Shown: piece after piece, positions 24,288 to 33,498 of the stretch
Layout of the letters: each line of letters opens with the position of its first letter
How positions within the stretch are numbered: the first letter of the stretch is position 1
DNA from: Desnuesiella massiliensis
GTDB lineage: Bacteria; Bacillota; Clostridia; Clostridiales; Clostridiaceae
Length of the DNA stretch: 64,000 nucleotides
Direction: 5' to 3'
Assembly (NCBI RefSeq): GCF_001403615.1
Contig: NZ_LN879455.1
Span: 814,340-878,339, forward strand
Notes under the pieces: model-generated
Database searches by the model: none
What the model was told of the DNA's origin: nothing
Seen by the model: only the letters and a program-made list of their open reading frames with translations
Program-made: the position numbers and the translations under genes

Positions 24288-25913
24288 ATGGCTAAAAGTA
24301 TAATATTAGGCGAAGAAGCAAGAAGATCTATGCAAAAGGGTGTTGATATTCTTGCTAACACTGTAAAAGTAACTTTAGGACCAAAAGGAAGAAATGTAGT
24401 ATTAGATAAAAAATTTGGTGCTCCACTGATCACTAATGATGGCGTAACTATAGCTAGAGAGATAGAATTAGAAGATCCATATGAAAATATGGGAGCTCAA
24501 TTAGTTAAAGAGGTTGCTACAAAGACAAATGACGTAGCGGGAGATGGAACAACTACAGCTACATTATTAGCTCAAGCTATAATAAGAGAAGGGCTAAAGA
24601 ATGTAACAGCTGGAGCAAATCCAATGCTAGTTAGAACTGGAATAAAAATGGCTGTGGAAAAAGCTGTAGAGGAAATTGCAAAAATATCAAAGCAAGTAGA
24701 TGGAAAAGAGGATATAGCAAGAGTTGCAGCTATCTCTGCTGGAGATGAAGAAATAGGAAAGTTAATAGCTGATGCTATGGAGAGAGTAGGTAACGAAGGT
24801 GTTATCACTGTAGAAGAATCAAAATCCATGGGAACAGAATTAGATGTAGTTGAAGGTATGCAATTTGACAGAGGTTATGTAAGTGCATACATGGTAACTG
24901 ACGCAGAAAAGATGGAAGCTGTATTAGAAGATCCATATATATTAATTACAGACAAGAAAATATCAAACATACAAGAAATATTACCAGTGTTAGAACAAAT
25001 AGTTCAACAAGGAAGAAAACTATTAATCATAGCTGAAGATGTAGAAGGAGAGGCTATGGCTACATTAGTAGTTAATAAATTGAGAGGAACCTTCACATGT
25101 GTTGGAGTAAAGGCTCCAGGCTTTGGAGATAGAAGAAAAGAAATGCTTCAAGATATAGCTATATTAACAGGTGGAGAAGTTATATCTGAGGAATTAGGAA
25201 AAGACCTAAAGGACGCTACTTTAGATATGCTAGGAAGAGCTGAAAGCGTAAAGATTTCCAAAGAAAACACTACAATAGTAAATGGAAAAGGCGATAAGAA
25301 AGCAATCCATGACAGAGTGTCTCAAATAAGAATGCAAATTGAAGAAACTACTTCAGAATTCGATAGAGAAAAATTACAAGAAAGATTAGCTAAATTAGCT
25401 GGCGGAGTTGCTGTAGTAAAAGTTGGAGCAGCAACTGAAACAGAGCTAAAGGAAAAGAAACTAAGAATAGAAGACGCTTTAGCAGCTACAAAGGCAGCTG
25501 TAGAAGAAGGTATAGTGCCTGGTGGCGGAACTGCTTACGTTAATGTTATAGGTGAAGTTGCTAAGCTTACTTCACAATATGCGGATACTCAAGTAGGTAT
25601 CAATATAATAGTAAGAGCTTTAGAAGAGCCAATGAGACAAATAGCAACTAATGCTGGAGTAGAAGGCTCAGTAATAATTGAAAAAGTAAAAAATAGTGAA
25701 GCTGGTATAGGATATGAAGCTTTAAATGGAAACTATGTAAACATGATAAAAGCTGGTATCGTTGATCCAACTAAGGTTACTAGATCGGCTCTTCAAAATG
25801 CTGCATCTGTTGCATCTACTTTCTTAACTACAGAAGCTGCAGTAGCAGATATTCCTGAAAAGAATCCAGCTCCAATGCCAAATCCAGGTATGGGAATGGA
25901 CGGAATGTACTAA
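24288..25913 (+). CDS. groEL: Chaperonin GroEL
   Basis: ATP-driven folding chamber of 14 subunits; 541 aa. Diagnostic segments: LGPKGRNVVLDKKFGAP, NDGVTIAREIELEDPYENMGAQLVKEVA, VAGDGTTTATLLAQAI (ATP binding), and VPGGGTAYVN. The flexible C-terminal tail is MPNPGMGMDGMY, a shorter GM-rich version of the usual GGM repeats. It is preceded by a GGAGGG site and ends at a strong terminator. Confidence 0.98.
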   Translation: MAKSIILGEEARRSMQKGVDILANTVKVTLGPKGRNVVLDKKFGAPLITNDGVTIAREIELEDPYENMGAQLVKEVATKTNDVAGDGTTTATLLAQAIIREGLKNVTAGANPMLVRTGIKMAVEKAVEEIAKISKQVDGKEDIARVAAISAGDEEIGKLIADAMERVGNEGVITVEESKSMGTELDVVEGMQFDRGYVSAYMVTDAEKMEAVLEDPYILITDKKISNIQEILPVLEQIVQQGRKLLIIAEDVEGEAMATLVVNKLRGTFTCVGVKAPGFGDRRKEMLQDIAILTGGEVISEELGKDLKDATLDMLGRAESVKISKENTTIVNGKGDKKAIHDRVSQIRMQIEETTSEFDREKLQERLAKLAGGVAVVKVGAATETELKEKKLRIEDALAATKAAVEEGIVPGGGTAYVNVIGEVAKLTSQYADTQVGINIIVRALEEPMRQIATNAGVEGSVIIEKVKNSEAGIGYEALNGNYVNMIKAGIVDPTKVTRSALQNAASVASTFLTTEAAVADIPEKNPAPMPNPGMGMDGMY

Positions 25914-25925
25914 AATAGAGTTTGC

Positions 25926-25957
25926 TAAAAACTCCTCGATTTTCGAGGAGTTTTTTT
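25926..25957 (+). terminator. Terminator of groESL
   Basis: AAAAACTCCTCGA / TCGAGGAGTTTTT, 3-base loop, continuing in T. Very strong. Confidence 0.92.
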
Positions 25958-26141
25958 ATTTATTATAATAGGTTTCAAAATGCATAAAAATTTTTATTAG
26001 AACGCAATGAGTTTAACTTTAAAGTTTAAAAGAGTTATTCCTTATTTGAGTAACTTATGATTAATTTATTAAATAGAGGCAATAATTGAAGAAAAAGATA
26101 AATACATATAATTCATTTAATTGAATATGTTAGGAGGGAAA

Positions 26142-26900
26142 ATGAGATATTTTATTATAGTTTTGTATGGTTTAATATTAGGAAGTTTTTTAAATGTATG
26201 CATATATAGGATACCTAATGAAAGGTCTATAATAGTTCCTAGATCTCATTGTATAAACTGTAAAAGAAATATTAAGTGGTATGATTTAATTCCCATTATA
26301 AGTTACCTGTGGCTGAGAGGACGATGTAGATATTGTAAAAGTAAAATTTCCATTCAGTATTTATTTGTTGAATTATTAACGCCTTTGATATTTATTTTTA
26401 TTTATAACAGCTTTGGGTTAAGCTTTTATTTTTTTAAGTATATTATTTTTATAAGCTTTCTAATAGTGATATCTCTCATTGACCTAAAAACTACTGATAT
26501 ATATATGATTACTACTATTCCAGGAATTATTGTCGCTTTAGCCTTTGCTATAATTGAAAATCTTATATACAAAGATGGAATATATAATTATATTTTTGGT
26601 TCCTTGGTAGCTTCTTTAATTATATTCATTATAGTGTATTTAACAGAGGGCATGGGAAAAGGCGATATTGAAATTTTTGCTTTGGTTGGAATGTTTGTTG
26701 GAGTAAAAGTTTCAATATTAATTATACTTTTATCTTTTGTATTAGGAGGATTAGTAGCAGGAACGCTAGTAGTAACAAAAATTAAAAATAGGCAAGATTA
26801 CGTGGCCTTTGCACCATTCATTGCTTCTGCATCATTACTTTCTATATTTTGGGGAAATAGAATTATTGACTTATATTTTACCTATTTTAAATTACTATAG
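26142..26900 (+). CDS. Prepilin peptidase (type IV leader peptidase, PilD/ComC/GspO family)
   Basis: Membrane aspartyl protease that cuts type IV prepilin leaders and usually methylates the new N terminus. 252 aa from the ATG at 26142, placed after AGGAGGG. The N-terminal domain has GSFLNVCIYRIP and two CxxC pairs (CINCKRN and CRYCKSK) that bind zinc and are linked to the methylase. The protease Asp residues appear as SLIDLKT and the GxGD-type EGMGKGD. About seven helices. Directly followed by a prepilin-like gene, its probable substrate; no pilus ATPase is present in the window. Confidence 0.93.
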   Translation: MRYFIIVLYGLILGSFLNVCIYRIPNERSIIVPRSHCINCKRNIKWYDLIPIISYLWLRGRCRYCKSKISIQYLFVELLTPLIFIFIYNSFGLSFYFFKYIIFISFLIVISLIDLKTTDIYMITTIPGIIVALAFAIIENLIYKDGIYNYIFGSLVASLIIFIIVYLTEGMGKGDIEIFALVGMFVGVKVSILIILLSFVLGGLVAGTLVVTKIKNRQDYVAFAPFIASASLLSIFWGNRIIDLYFTYFKLL

Positions 26901-26943
26901 TAATTTAAACACAAAGATTAACTTAGTAAGGAGGAGATTAAGA

Positions 26944-27390
26944 ATAAATAATAATAGTAAAAAAAATAAAAAATACGGTTTTACACTTATAGAGTTGATT
27001 ATAGTATTAGCGGTGATGGCTATAATAGGTTCAATATCTATACCTAATCTTGTGGCAATAAGAGAAAATGCTAAAATAAAGGCTGACATACAAAGCTGTG
27101 AAGTGGTTAAAAGGATAATAACAGCTTATGTTGCAGATGGAACTATTGAATATAATGTAAATAAAGTAGGAACCATAGTATCGGGAAAAGAAGGGGTTAC
27201 TAGTACCACATTTACAGCAACGGAAAAGACTAAGATAGATGAGGTATTAAGAGATGTTAGAGAACCTCAAAGTAAAAAAGGTGTAAAATTTGAAAATGGT
27301 AAGCTGCTTGAAGATAATCTTAATAATGCCAATAAATATCAAATAAGAGTAAATATTTCTGGTGATGTTGATGTAACTATAGTAAACTAG
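26944..27390 (+). CDS. Type IV prepilin-like protein with an apparent AUA start
   Basis: Pilin or pseudopilin, about 148 aa. It has a short basic leader and the class III signal: KKNKKYG, cleavage, then FTLIELIIVLAVMAIIGSISIPNL, with Glu5 of the mature protein. The rest is a small soluble head with no cysteine pair. AAGGAGG (26928-26934) sits nine bases before an in-frame ATA; no ATG, GTG or TTG occurs between that site and the signal. The frame is open upstream, but earlier starts lie inside the peptidase gene. I take ATA at 26944 as the start. Confidence 0.75.
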   Translation: MNNNSKKNKKYGFTLIELIIVLAVMAIIGSISIPNLVAIRENAKIKADIQSCEVVKRIITAYVADGTIEYNVNKVGTIVSGKEGVTSTTFTATEKTKIDEVLRDVREPQSKKGVKFENGKLLEDNLNNANKYQIRVNISGDVDVTIVN

Positions 27391-27584
27391 ATAGTCAAGT
27401 TATATAGATTAAGTTCTTTTTGTATTCATAAAAAGTACTTTGAGTAATAAATTCTGATTACAACTAATAAAATATCTCTAAAAAATTATGTTGAATTTAT
27501 TCTGATAATGCAGTATAATACTAACAAACATTCTATAAAAGAAATATTTATTTCAAAATTAAATTAAAGATGAATGAGAATATT

Positions 27585-27655
27585 CATGCTCATATATCCC
27601 CATAATAAGGTTGGGAGTATCTACCGGAAGCCGTAAATTTCCGACTATGAGTGAT
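27585..27655 (+). ncRNA. Guanine (purine) riboswitch aptamer
   Basis: P1 arms CTCATA / TATGAG close the domain. Between them lie the conserved J2/3 GTATCTACCGG and the segment CCGTAAATTTCCGACTATG. The specificity base in CCGACTA is C, the guanine type; adenine switches have U. It lies upstream of guaB and directly before a terminator, so guanine binding should stop transcription of guaBA. Confidence 0.93.
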
Positions 27656-27674
27656 GATTGATTTTGCTTTTATT

Positions 27675-27721
27675 AGCATATTAATCTTCACTTATCATAG
27701 TAAAGATTAATATGCTTTTTT
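27675..27721 (+). terminator. Riboswitch-controlled terminator before guaB
   Basis: Perfect 14-bp stem AGCATATTAATCTT / AAGATTAATATGCT, 14-base loop, then TTTTTG. It is the expression platform of the guanine riboswitch. Confidence 0.88.
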
Positions 27722-27776
27722 GCTATTTATAAACTAGTAGAAAACTTTTTATTTGAATAGAAAGGGAGATGAAATC

Positions 27777-29231
27777 ATGGCTAAAATATGGAAAACAGCT
27801 TATACCTTTGATGATGTACTATTAGTGCCAAACAAATCAGAGGTTTTACCAAAAGAAGTAAGCTTAGGCACAAATTTAACTAAAAAGATAAGACTTAATA
27901 TACCTCTTATAAGTGCAGGTATGGATACGGTAACGGAATCTAAAATGGCTATCGCTATTGCAAGAGAAGGTGGTATAGGAATTATTCACAAGAATATGAC
28001 TATAGAACAGCAAGCTAGCGAAGTAGATAGAGTAAAAAGACAAGAAAATGGTGTTATAGCAGATCCATTCTATTTATCACCAGATAACACTATAGAAGAA
28101 GCTCTTAGCCTAATGAGCAAATATAGAATATCTGGAGTTCCTATAACCACAGAAGGTAAGTTGGTAGGCATTATAACCAATAGGGATATTGTGTTTGAAA
28201 AGAATTATACTAAGAAGATAGATGAAGTAATGACTAAGAAGGACTTAATAACTGCTCCTGAAGGAACTACTATAGAAGAGGCAAAAGAGATTTTAAAGGC
28301 TCATAAAATTGAAAAATTACCTTTGGTAGATAAAGATAACAATTTAAGAGGGCTAATAACAATAAAGGATATAGAAAAAGCTATAAAATTCCCTAATGCT
28401 GCTAAGGATTCACAAGGAAGATTGCTTTGTGGAGCCGCAGTGGGAGTTACTTATGATATGATGGAAAGGGTAGAGGCTTTAGTTAAGGCTTCAGTAGATG
28501 TTATCACTGTAGATACAGCTCATGGACATTCTATGGGAGTAATCAATGCAGTAAAAAAAATAAAAGAAGTTTATCCTAATTTACAGGTTATTGCAGGAAA
28601 TGTTGCTACTGCAGAAGCTACAAGAGATTTAATCGAAGCTGGAGCAGATTGTATAAAGGTAGGAATTGGTCCAGGGTCCATATGTACAACCAGAGTAGTG
28701 GCAGGAGTAGGAGTTCCTCAACTTACCGCTGTGATGGACTGTGTAGAGGAAGCAGAAAAATATGGTGTTCCAGTAATTGCAGATGGAGGAATTAAATATT
28801 CAGGAGACATAGTAAAGTCATTAGCAGCAGGAGCAAAGGTGGTAATGATGGGTTCTATGTTTGCAGGCTGTGAGGAAGCTCCAGGAGAAGTTGAAATTTA
28901 CCAAGGTAGAAGCTACAAGGTATATAGAGGAATGGGATCCTTAGGGGCTATGGCTTGTGGAAGTAAGGATAGATATTTCCAAGAAGATAATAAAAAGCTA
29001 GTACCTGAAGGGGTAGAGGGAAGATTAGCCTATAAGGGCTATGTAGCAGACACTATATATCAGCTTATTGGAGGCATTAGATCAGGAATGGGATATTTAG
29101 GATCTAGAACTCTAGAGGATTTATATAATAATAGTAGCTTCGTGGTGCAAACTGCTTCAGGCCTAAGAGAGAGTCATCCTCATGACATAAATATTACAAA
29201 AGAAGCTCCAAATTATAGTATAAATCAATAA
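27777..29231 (+). CDS. guaB: IMP dehydrogenase
   Basis: Oxidises IMP to XMP with NAD+, the committed step to GMP. 484 aa from the ATG at 27777, which has GAAAGGGAG upstream; an earlier in-frame ATG lacks support. Barrel start: YTFDDVLLVPNKSEVLP. Two CBS domains (about 95-205) are inserted. The catalytic loop GIGPGSICTTRVVAGVG contains the active Cys, and VPVIADGGIKYSGDIVKSLAAGA and YRGMGSLGAM complete the signatures. In one operon with guaA under a guanine riboswitch. Confidence 0.97.
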   Translation: MAKIWKTAYTFDDVLLVPNKSEVLPKEVSLGTNLTKKIRLNIPLISAGMDTVTESKMAIAIAREGGIGIIHKNMTIEQQASEVDRVKRQENGVIADPFYLSPDNTIEEALSLMSKYRISGVPITTEGKLVGIITNRDIVFEKNYTKKIDEVMTKKDLITAPEGTTIEEAKEILKAHKIEKLPLVDKDNNLRGLITIKDIEKAIKFPNAAKDSQGRLLCGAAVGVTYDMMERVEALVKASVDVITVDTAHGHSMGVINAVKKIKEVYPNLQVIAGNVATAEATRDLIEAGADCIKVGIGPGSICTTRVVAGVGVPQLTAVMDCVEEAEKYGVPVIADGGIKYSGDIVKSLAAGAKVVMMGSMFAGCEEAPGEVEIYQGRSYKVYRGMGSLGAMACGSKDRYFQEDNKKLVPEGVEGRLAYKGYVADTIYQLIGGIRSGMGYLGSRTLEDLYNNSSFVVQTASGLRESHPHDINITKEAPNYSINQ

Positions 29232-29252
29232 TAAACACTTTTAGGAGGAAAT

Positions 29253-30785
29253 ATGAAACAAGATTTAATATTGGTAATTGATTTTGGTGGACAGTATAAT
29301 CAGCTTATAGCAAGAAGAGTGAGGGAATGTGGGGTTTATTGCGAAATCATTCCATATACTTATAGTATAGAACAAATAAAAAACAAGGAACCAAAAGGTA
29401 TTATTTTCACTGGAGGACCTAATAGTGTTTATGGCGAAGACTCTCCTAAGATATCAAAAGAAGTTTTTGATTTAGGATTACCTATCTTGGGAATATGCTA
29501 TGGACATCAGCTAATGGCCTATACTTTAGGTGGGAAAGTAGAATCACCAGAGGTTAGAGAATACGGTAAAACTTCCATAAAATTAAATAATTCCTGCGAA
29601 ATATTTAAAAGCATGCAAGAAAAAAATCAATGCTGGATGAGCCACACAGATTTTGTATCTGAGGTTCCAGAAGGATTTACTATTGTATCCTCTACGGAAC
29701 AATGTCCAGTAGCTGCTATGGAAAATAGAAGTAAAAATTTATATGGAGTTCAATTTCATCCAGAAGTGGAACATACACCTTTTGGTAAATTAATGTTGCA
29801 AAATTTCTTGTTTAATGTATGTAATGTAGAAAAAAATTGGACTATGTCATCTTTTGCAGAAGAAAAGGTAAGAGAGATAAGAGAAAGAGTAGGAAATAAG
29901 AAGCTAATATGTGCTCTATCTGGAGGAGTGGATTCCTCTGTGGCTGCAGTTATGGTTCATAAGGCTGTAGGTAAGCAGTTAACTTGTATATTTGTGGATC
30001 ATGGTTTACTTAGAAAAGATGAGGGAGACACTGTAGAGAAGATATTTAAAGAGCAATTTGAGATGAATTTAATAAGAGTAAATGCTCAGGAGAGATTTCT
30101 AGGTAAACTAAAAGGCGTTTCAGATCCTGAGAAGAAAAGAAAGATAATAGGAGAAGAGTTTATCAGAGTTTTTGAAGAAGAAGCTAATAAGTTAGGAGAT
30201 ATAGGTTTCCTAGTACAAGGAACTATATATCCTGATGTAGTTGAAAGTGGAACAGGTACTTCTGCGGTTATTAAGAGCCATCACAATGTAGGGGGATTAC
30301 CTGAAAACATGCAATTTGAGCTAATTGAGCCTTTGAGAGAGCTATTTAAAGATGAGGTAAGAGCTGTGGGAGAAGAGTTAGGTATACCACATAATTTGGT
30401 GTGGAGACAACCTTTCCCTGGCCCAGGATTAGCTATAAGAGTATTAGGCGAAGTAACGGAAGAAAAGCTAGAAATAACCAGGGAAGCAGACGCTATCTTC
30501 AGAGATGAAATAGCTAAGGCAGGTTTAGAGGGTAAAATATGGCAGTATTTTGCTTGCTTACCTAATATACAGTCCGTGGGGGTAATGGGAGACGAGAGAA
30601 CTTATTGCCATACCATAGCACTAAGAGCTGTAACCAGTTCCGATGGAATGACTTCGGATTGGGCACAAATTCCTTATGAAGTGCTAGATAAGATTTCTAG
30701 GAGAATAGTGAATGAAGTTAAGAATGTTAATAGAATAGTCTATGACATAACCTCAAAGCCACCAGCAACCATAGAGTGGGAATAA
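29253..30785 (+). CDS. guaA: GMP synthase (glutamine-hydrolysing)
   Basis: Aminates XMP to GMP using glutamine and ATP. 510 aa, full length. The N-terminal amidotransferase has ILGICYGHQLM (Cys nucleophile), and VQFHPEVEHT with the catalytic His and Glu. The ATP pyrophosphatase domain has ALSGGVDSSVAAVM. The C-terminal dimerisation domain includes QPFPGPGLAIRVLGE and ends SKPPATIEWE. AGGAGG precedes the ATG, 21 bp after guaB. Confidence 0.98.
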   Translation: MKQDLILVIDFGGQYNQLIARRVRECGVYCEIIPYTYSIEQIKNKEPKGIIFTGGPNSVYGEDSPKISKEVFDLGLPILGICYGHQLMAYTLGGKVESPEVREYGKTSIKLNNSCEIFKSMQEKNQCWMSHTDFVSEVPEGFTIVSSTEQCPVAAMENRSKNLYGVQFHPEVEHTPFGKLMLQNFLFNVCNVEKNWTMSSFAEEKVREIRERVGNKKLICALSGGVDSSVAAVMVHKAVGKQLTCIFVDHGLLRKDEGDTVEKIFKEQFEMNLIRVNAQERFLGKLKGVSDPEKKRKIIGEEFIRVFEEEANKLGDIGFLVQGTIYPDVVESGTGTSAVIKSHHNVGGLPENMQFELIEPLRELFKDEVRAVGEELGIPHNLVWRQPFPGPGLAIRVLGEVTEEKLEITREADAIFRDEIAKAGLEGKIWQYFACLPNIQSVGVMGDERTYCHTIALRAVTSSDGMTSDWAQIPYEVLDKISRRIVNEVKNVNRIVYDITSKPPATIEWE

Positions 30786-30800
30786 AATAACCTTGAAAAA

Positions 30801-30834
30801 ACAGAAGGGATGGTAGTATCTTATCCCTTTTGTT
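30801..30834 (+). terminator. Terminator of guaBA
   Basis: AGAAGGGAT / ATCCCTTTT with 11-base loop, followed by TGTTT. Moderately strong. Confidence 0.65.
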
Positions 30835-30961
30835 TACCATGTCTTAATATATAAGCGTCCTTTAGCCATGGCGGCATAGCTCTTTATAAGCTTAAAATTT
30901 CTGCCTAGGTGAGGAGGCTTTTTTTATATTCTAAAACCTGTGCCGCTTTAGGTATCTTATC
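30835..30961. other. Unexplained intergenic segment
   Basis: It is GC-richer than the surrounding DNA, with CCTTTAGCCATGG, an AGCT..AAGCT pair and GCCTAGGTGAGGAGGC followed by seven T. The 10-mer CCTTTAGCCA recurs at 39666 next to another palindromic repeat. I recognise no known RNA class and no ORF. Confidence 0.3.
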
Positions 30962-31016
30962 AAAAATAACTAGTCAATGAAATTTTATACTATCCCTTCA
31001 TAAGTAAGTTATTTTT
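30962..31016. repeat. Degenerate short copy of the ATAACTAGTCA palindromic element
   Basis: AAAAATAACT (30962-30971) followed by AGTCA, paired with AGTTATTTTT at 31007-31016. The arm matches the ends of the full elements at 40065 and 48878. Followed by T-rich sequence, so it may act as a terminator. Confidence 0.55.
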
Positions 31017-31255
31017 ATTTTTAAAATAGATTAAATAATCTTAAAAATGCAAGAAATTATACTAAACTATAAAAAAGTGCTTTTAAAAAATAATGTTTAA
31101 CATTGCTTTACAACAAAAGAAATATATGATATAACACATTAATATACAATGAAGAAAGAGATAAGCTATGTTTTATATAAATAAAAATTCAAATGTTTAG
31201 TATAATTATTAAAAAATTAAATCTCTATTTGGATAAATGTGGTTTTTTAAGGAAA

Positions 31256-31284
31256 TTGACACTGTAAGAATTTTGTGATAATAT
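31256..31284 (+). promoter_or_regulatory. Promoter of the opp operon
   Basis: TTGACA (31256-31261), 17-base spacer, TAATAT with a TGA extension (31279-31284). This gives an unusually long leader of about 300 bases before oppA. The rest of 31017-31508 is AT-rich without a gene. Confidence 0.65.
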
Positions 31285-31508
31285 ATGATTTATAAAAAAA
31301 TTTAGAAGTTATTAAGAAAAATTAAAAATGATGTAGTTTTGTATTGATAAAATAATAATTTGATAATAAAAAAGGTGTTTACAAATTATTAAAAAATGGC
31401 ATATAATATTAATAAATATATGTAAAAAAATTATGAAACTATATTTATCAGAATCTTTTATAAATTTATACTATTTTTCATATTGGGGAATATTGATGTA
31501 GTTAAATT

Positions 31509-31551
31509 CATTATATCTAAATCTTAATTGTGGGGAGCTTTAGATATAATG
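31509..31551 (+). promoter_or_regulatory. Leader hairpin before oppA
   Basis: Perfect 13-bp inverted repeat CATTATATCTAAA / TTTAGATATAATG around a 17-base loop that contains GTGGGGAGC. It stands 44 bases before the oppA start, with no T-run. A role in mRNA stability or in binding a regulator is possible. Confidence 0.5.
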
Positions 31552-31595
31552 TTTAATCAAATATACAAAAAATAAAAAAAGAGGGGGAAAATAAT

Positions 31596-33329
31596 ATGCA
31601 AAGAAAAAAACTTCTAGCTTTTGCGGCTAGTGCAATGACATTAGCTGTTACATTAACAGCTTGCGGCAACAAACCATCAGCTCCAGTAGACAATCCTAAT
31701 AAAGGAGAATTGTCTAATAAGTCTGCCGTAGAAAAAATTGAGGCTTCTTCGCCAGAAAAATTACCAGATACAGTTAAAAACAGAAAAGACACTATAATAA
31801 TTGGTATTGATGAGCCTAAAGGGGTATTCAATCCATTTTATTATACTACTGCTTACGACAATTATGTGTTATCTTCAATTTTTGCTCCGTTATTCGCTTA
31901 TAAGGAGGATGGAGATCTTGACCCTGTATTAGCAGAAAAATATGAAGTATCTCAAGATGGAAAGACTTACACTTATACTTTAAAGAAAGATTTAAAGTGG
32001 AGTGATGGAAAGCCAATAACCTCTAAGGATATAGAGTTTAGCTATAAGGTTATGGCGGATGCAAAATATACTGGTAGAGCAGATGTAGAATCTACTACAT
32101 TAAAGGGTGTTAAGGAATATAGAGAGGGTACAGCTAATAATATATCTGGTATAAAGATAATAGATGAGAGAACTATATCCTTTACACTAGAGGACGTATT
32201 AGCTTCTGCTAAATACGATTTAAATTTAAAACCTATACCAGAACATTATTATGGACAAAACTATAAACAGGGAGAGGCTGATAAAGTTGAGGCTCTTCAT
32301 AGAAAACCTATAATTTCTTCCGGTCCATATAAATTTAAAGAGTTTACACCAGGACAACAGGTAGTATTAGAAGCAAACGAGAGTTATGTTTTAGGAAAAG
32401 CTAAAATACCTAATTTAATATATAGAGTTACAAATAAAAACACAGCTTTACAATTGTTGGGAACCGGAGAGGTTGATATCAATGCGCTAACAGTTACTCC
32501 AGAAAATGTTCAACAAGTAAAGGATAAGGGTTTCTTAAGTGCACTTATATATCCAACCAATGGTTATGGATATATAGGCTTTAACTGTGCTAGTCCAAAG
32601 CTAAAAGATGAAAAAGTTCGTCAAGCTTTAGCTTATGGATTAGACAGAAAATCAATAGTTCAAAGAGTGTATAAAGGCTATGCGGATGTAATAAATATAC
32701 CTCAATCAAAGGTTTCTTGGGCTTATACTGATGATGTTGAAAAATATGAATTCAACACAGAAAAAGCAAATAAATTATTGGACGAAGCTGGCTGGAAGAA
32801 AGGTGCAGATGGAATAAGAGAAAAGGATGGAGTTAAACTTAAATTAAACTTCTTGGCATCAACTCCAAATGAGGTTAATGATGCTATAATTCCAATAGCT
32901 CAACAAAACTATAAACAATTAGGAGTTGAATTTGTACCAGAGCAAATGGACTTCAACTCAGTAATGGACAAGACTAGAAAAGCTAAAGAAGAAAATAAAC
33001 CTGAGCTATTTGATATGTATTTTGCAGCATGGGGACTAACTCCTGAACCAGATTCTACAACTATCTTTGGAACAGGTAAGGTAGACAACAGAGGAGTATA
33101 CTCTAATAAAAAAGTAGATGAATTACTTGCAAAAGGCTTAAGAACTATAGACCCAACTGAGAGAAAGAAAGTATATCAAGATCTATATAAAGAGCTAAAT
33201 AGAGATCTACCATATATATATGTATATAACAGAAGAGATATGTGGGTTGCAAACTCAAGAGTTAAAAACTACAAAGCTTCTTCATATAGAGAGTGGTACT
33301 CTGATATGCATAACTTTGAATTAAAATAA
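31596..33329 (+). CDS. oppA: Oligopeptide ABC transporter, substrate-binding lipoprotein
   Basis: Captures peptides outside the membrane and passes them to OppBC. 577 aa. N-terminal lipoprotein signal with lipobox LTAC (Cys near residue 22). The SBP_bac_5 fold is clear: LAEKYEVSQDGKTYTYTLKKDLKWSDGKPITSKD is the family signature, and later KVRQALAYGLDRKSIV and YVYNRRDMWVA. A GAGGGGG site precedes the ATG. First gene of oppABCDF, with a structured gap before oppB. Confidence 0.93.
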   Translation: MQRKKLLAFAASAMTLAVTLTACGNKPSAPVDNPNKGELSNKSAVEKIEASSPEKLPDTVKNRKDTIIIGIDEPKGVFNPFYYTTAYDNYVLSSIFAPLFAYKEDGDLDPVLAEKYEVSQDGKTYTYTLKKDLKWSDGKPITSKDIEFSYKVMADAKYTGRADVESTTLKGVKEYREGTANNISGIKIIDERTISFTLEDVLASAKYDLNLKPIPEHYYGQNYKQGEADKVEALHRKPIISSGPYKFKEFTPGQQVVLEANESYVLGKAKIPNLIYRVTNKNTALQLLGTGEVDINALTVTPENVQQVKDKGFLSALIYPTNGYGYIGFNCASPKLKDEKVRQALAYGLDRKSIVQRVYKGYADVINIPQSKVSWAYTDDVEKYEFNTEKANKLLDEAGWKKGADGIREKDGVKLKLNFLASTPNEVNDAIIPIAQQNYKQLGVEFVPEQMDFNSVMDKTRKAKEENKPELFDMYFAAWGLTPEPDSTTIFGTGKVDNRGVYSNKKVDELLAKGLRTIDPTERKKVYQDLYKELNRDLPYIYVYNRRDMWVANSRVKNYKASSYREWYSDMHNFELK

Positions 33330-33366
33330 TATATAGTTAGCTATATGTAGTTTATAATAGTTTTAT

Positions 33367-33469
33367 TTGAATTCGGCAAGCGTGCATTTAAATAATTTAA
33401 TATTGCTGTAATAATTTAAAATTACCGGCAAGGGCTTTTAATATATTAAAGGTCGCTTGCCGAATTCAA
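33367..33469 (+). promoter_or_regulatory. Long-range inverted repeat between oppA and oppB
   Basis: Perfect 16-bp arms TTGAATTCGGCAAGCG (33367-33382) and CGCTTGCCGAATTCAA (33454-33469), about 71 bases apart. A second GGCAAGGGC block lies within. No T-run follows, so it probably protects the 3' end of oppA mRNA or causes processing, which would explain a high ratio of binding protein to permease. Confidence 0.6.
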
Positions 33470-33498
33470 GTTCATAAATTATGGAATGGGGGATTTTA

